Assembly (NCBI GenBank): GCA_910577825.1
Contig: CAJTOK010000044.1
Span: forward strand, 1-30,847
Length of the DNA stretch: 30,847 bases
Direction: 5' to 3'
Source of the DNA: an uncultured Lachnospiraceae bacterium
GTDB lineage: Bacteria > Bacillota > Clostridia > Lachnospirales > Lachnospiraceae
Positions 30,342 through 30,847 of this stretch are shown here, one piece after another. Position 1 is the stretch's first letter. Every line of letters begins with the position of its first letter. The notes below the pieces were generated by a model. The model saw only the letters and a program-made list of their open reading frames with translations, did no database searches and was not told the origin of the DNA. The translations under genes and the position numbers were made by a program.

Positions 30342-30847
30342 ATGGATAAAATCAAAGAAAAATTTTCATCAATCTGTGACACAAGACACCAAAGTTATGT
30401 TGAACATAAATTAAGTGACATACTTGTAATAACTATGTGTGCTGTTTTATGTGGCATAGACAGTTTAAACGGGATAATTAGTTATGCAGAAAATAAAAAA
30501 GAGTTCCTTGAAAATAAATTTGGAATTACAAAAATACCATCCAAGCCAACATTAAGCCGTGTTTTAAATATGGTGGATGCAGAAAATGTAGCAGGAATAA
30601 TAACAGGGATAATGAAAGAGAGCATAGAAGATACAGGCAGTGTTGTTGCTGTGGATGGTAAAGCCATGCGCAGTACAGCAGAAAAAGGGAAGCCACATTC
30701 TGCATTGCAGGTTTTAACTGCATACTGTACAGAAAGCAGTGTTGTACTGGGACAGGAAGCCATACATGAAAAAACAAATGAAACCCTGAACACCCGTATT
30801 CCAGGAAATGCTGGAATATCTAGATATTAAAGGAAAAACAGTGACAG
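30342..30847 (+). pseudogene. ISAs1-family transposase, frameshifted and cut by the window edge
   Basis: The first 148 or so codons match the ISAs1-family N-terminal associated domain (DTRHQSYVEHKLSDILVITM, FGITKIPSKPTLSRVLNMVD) and the start of the DDE domain (VVAVDGKAMRST, with the first catalytic Asp). After KTNETL the frame drifts into NTRIPGNAGISRY and a stop at 30828-30830. In the neighbouring frame the family sequence continues (PVFQEMLEYLDIKGKTVT) to the window end, so one extra base lies near 30790. A TATAAT (30306-30311) and GGTGG ribosome site precede it. The element's left end should lie in 30225-30330; I could not fix its inverted repeat. Confidence 0.8.

Overview
The window looks like chromosome from a low-GC, endospore-forming Firmicute, most likely a Lachnospiraceae-type Clostridium relative. 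The evidence is the sporulation pair gpr-spoIIP, a CIRCE-controlled groESL operon, strong AGGAGG ribosome sites, AT-rich intergenic DNA with TTGACA/TATAAT-type promoters, and BspA/InlB-type secreted proteins. The family assignment is inference. The core gene order rpsT(-)|gpr-spoIIP-lepA-hemW is the classic Firmicute arrangement, but purE follows hemW where many Firmicutes have hrcA-grpE-dnaK.

Layout. 1-1.4 kb: a very AT-rich, 5'-broken surface protein with cohesin-like and Ig-like parts. 1.5-2.3 kb: a hicAB toxin-antitoxin operon (minus) with a palindromic operator on its -35 box. 2.3-2.83 kb: a gene-free stretch holding a 177-nt foldback element (candidate structured RNA) and a cluster of ACCAGC-type palindromes next to a promoter. 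2.8-4.9 kb: CIRCE-groES-groEL. 5-6.7 kb: a membrane acyltransferase and a small membrane protein. 6.7-9.2 kb: guaB with a foldable leader, then an anchored amidase. 9.2-12.3 kb: a 972-residue secreted InlB/BspA-type protein with a long Gly/Asn/Ser/Thr repeat tract, convergent with and overlapping the stop of comEB. 12.9-19.5 kb: rpsT, gpr, spoIIP, lepA, hemW, purE. 19.46-20.35 kb: an insertion-sequence graveyard (IS605-type end hairpins, a tnpB tail, a 5'-truncated IS110-family transposase). 20.5-22.7 kb (minus): prfC (RF3) preceded by an erm-like methyltransferase truncated after its SAM motif, which still has its promoter, a 9-codon leader peptide ending in Arg-Leu-Arg, and an SD-sequestering hairpin. 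22.8-25.8 kb: an iron-sulfur aldo/keto reductase and a membrane GGDEF protein. 25.9-30.15 kb: purM-purN-purD-glyA with a strong terminator. 30.3 kb to the end: a frameshifted ISAs1-family transposase.

How it works together. purE, purM, purN, purD and guaB are purine-synthesis and GMP-branch genes. glyA supplies glycine for PurD and one-carbon units for PurN. gpr and spoIIP serve spore germination and engulfment, and lepA, prfC and rpsT serve translation.

The most interesting signals are the macrolide-type attenuator now upstream of RF3 (22.18-22.73 kb), the 177-nt foldback element with the operator cluster upstream of groESL (2.40-2.65 kb), the alternative-pairing guaB leader, and the predicted antisense 3' UTR across comEB. 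All function calls come from reading motifs by eye; no database search was run.
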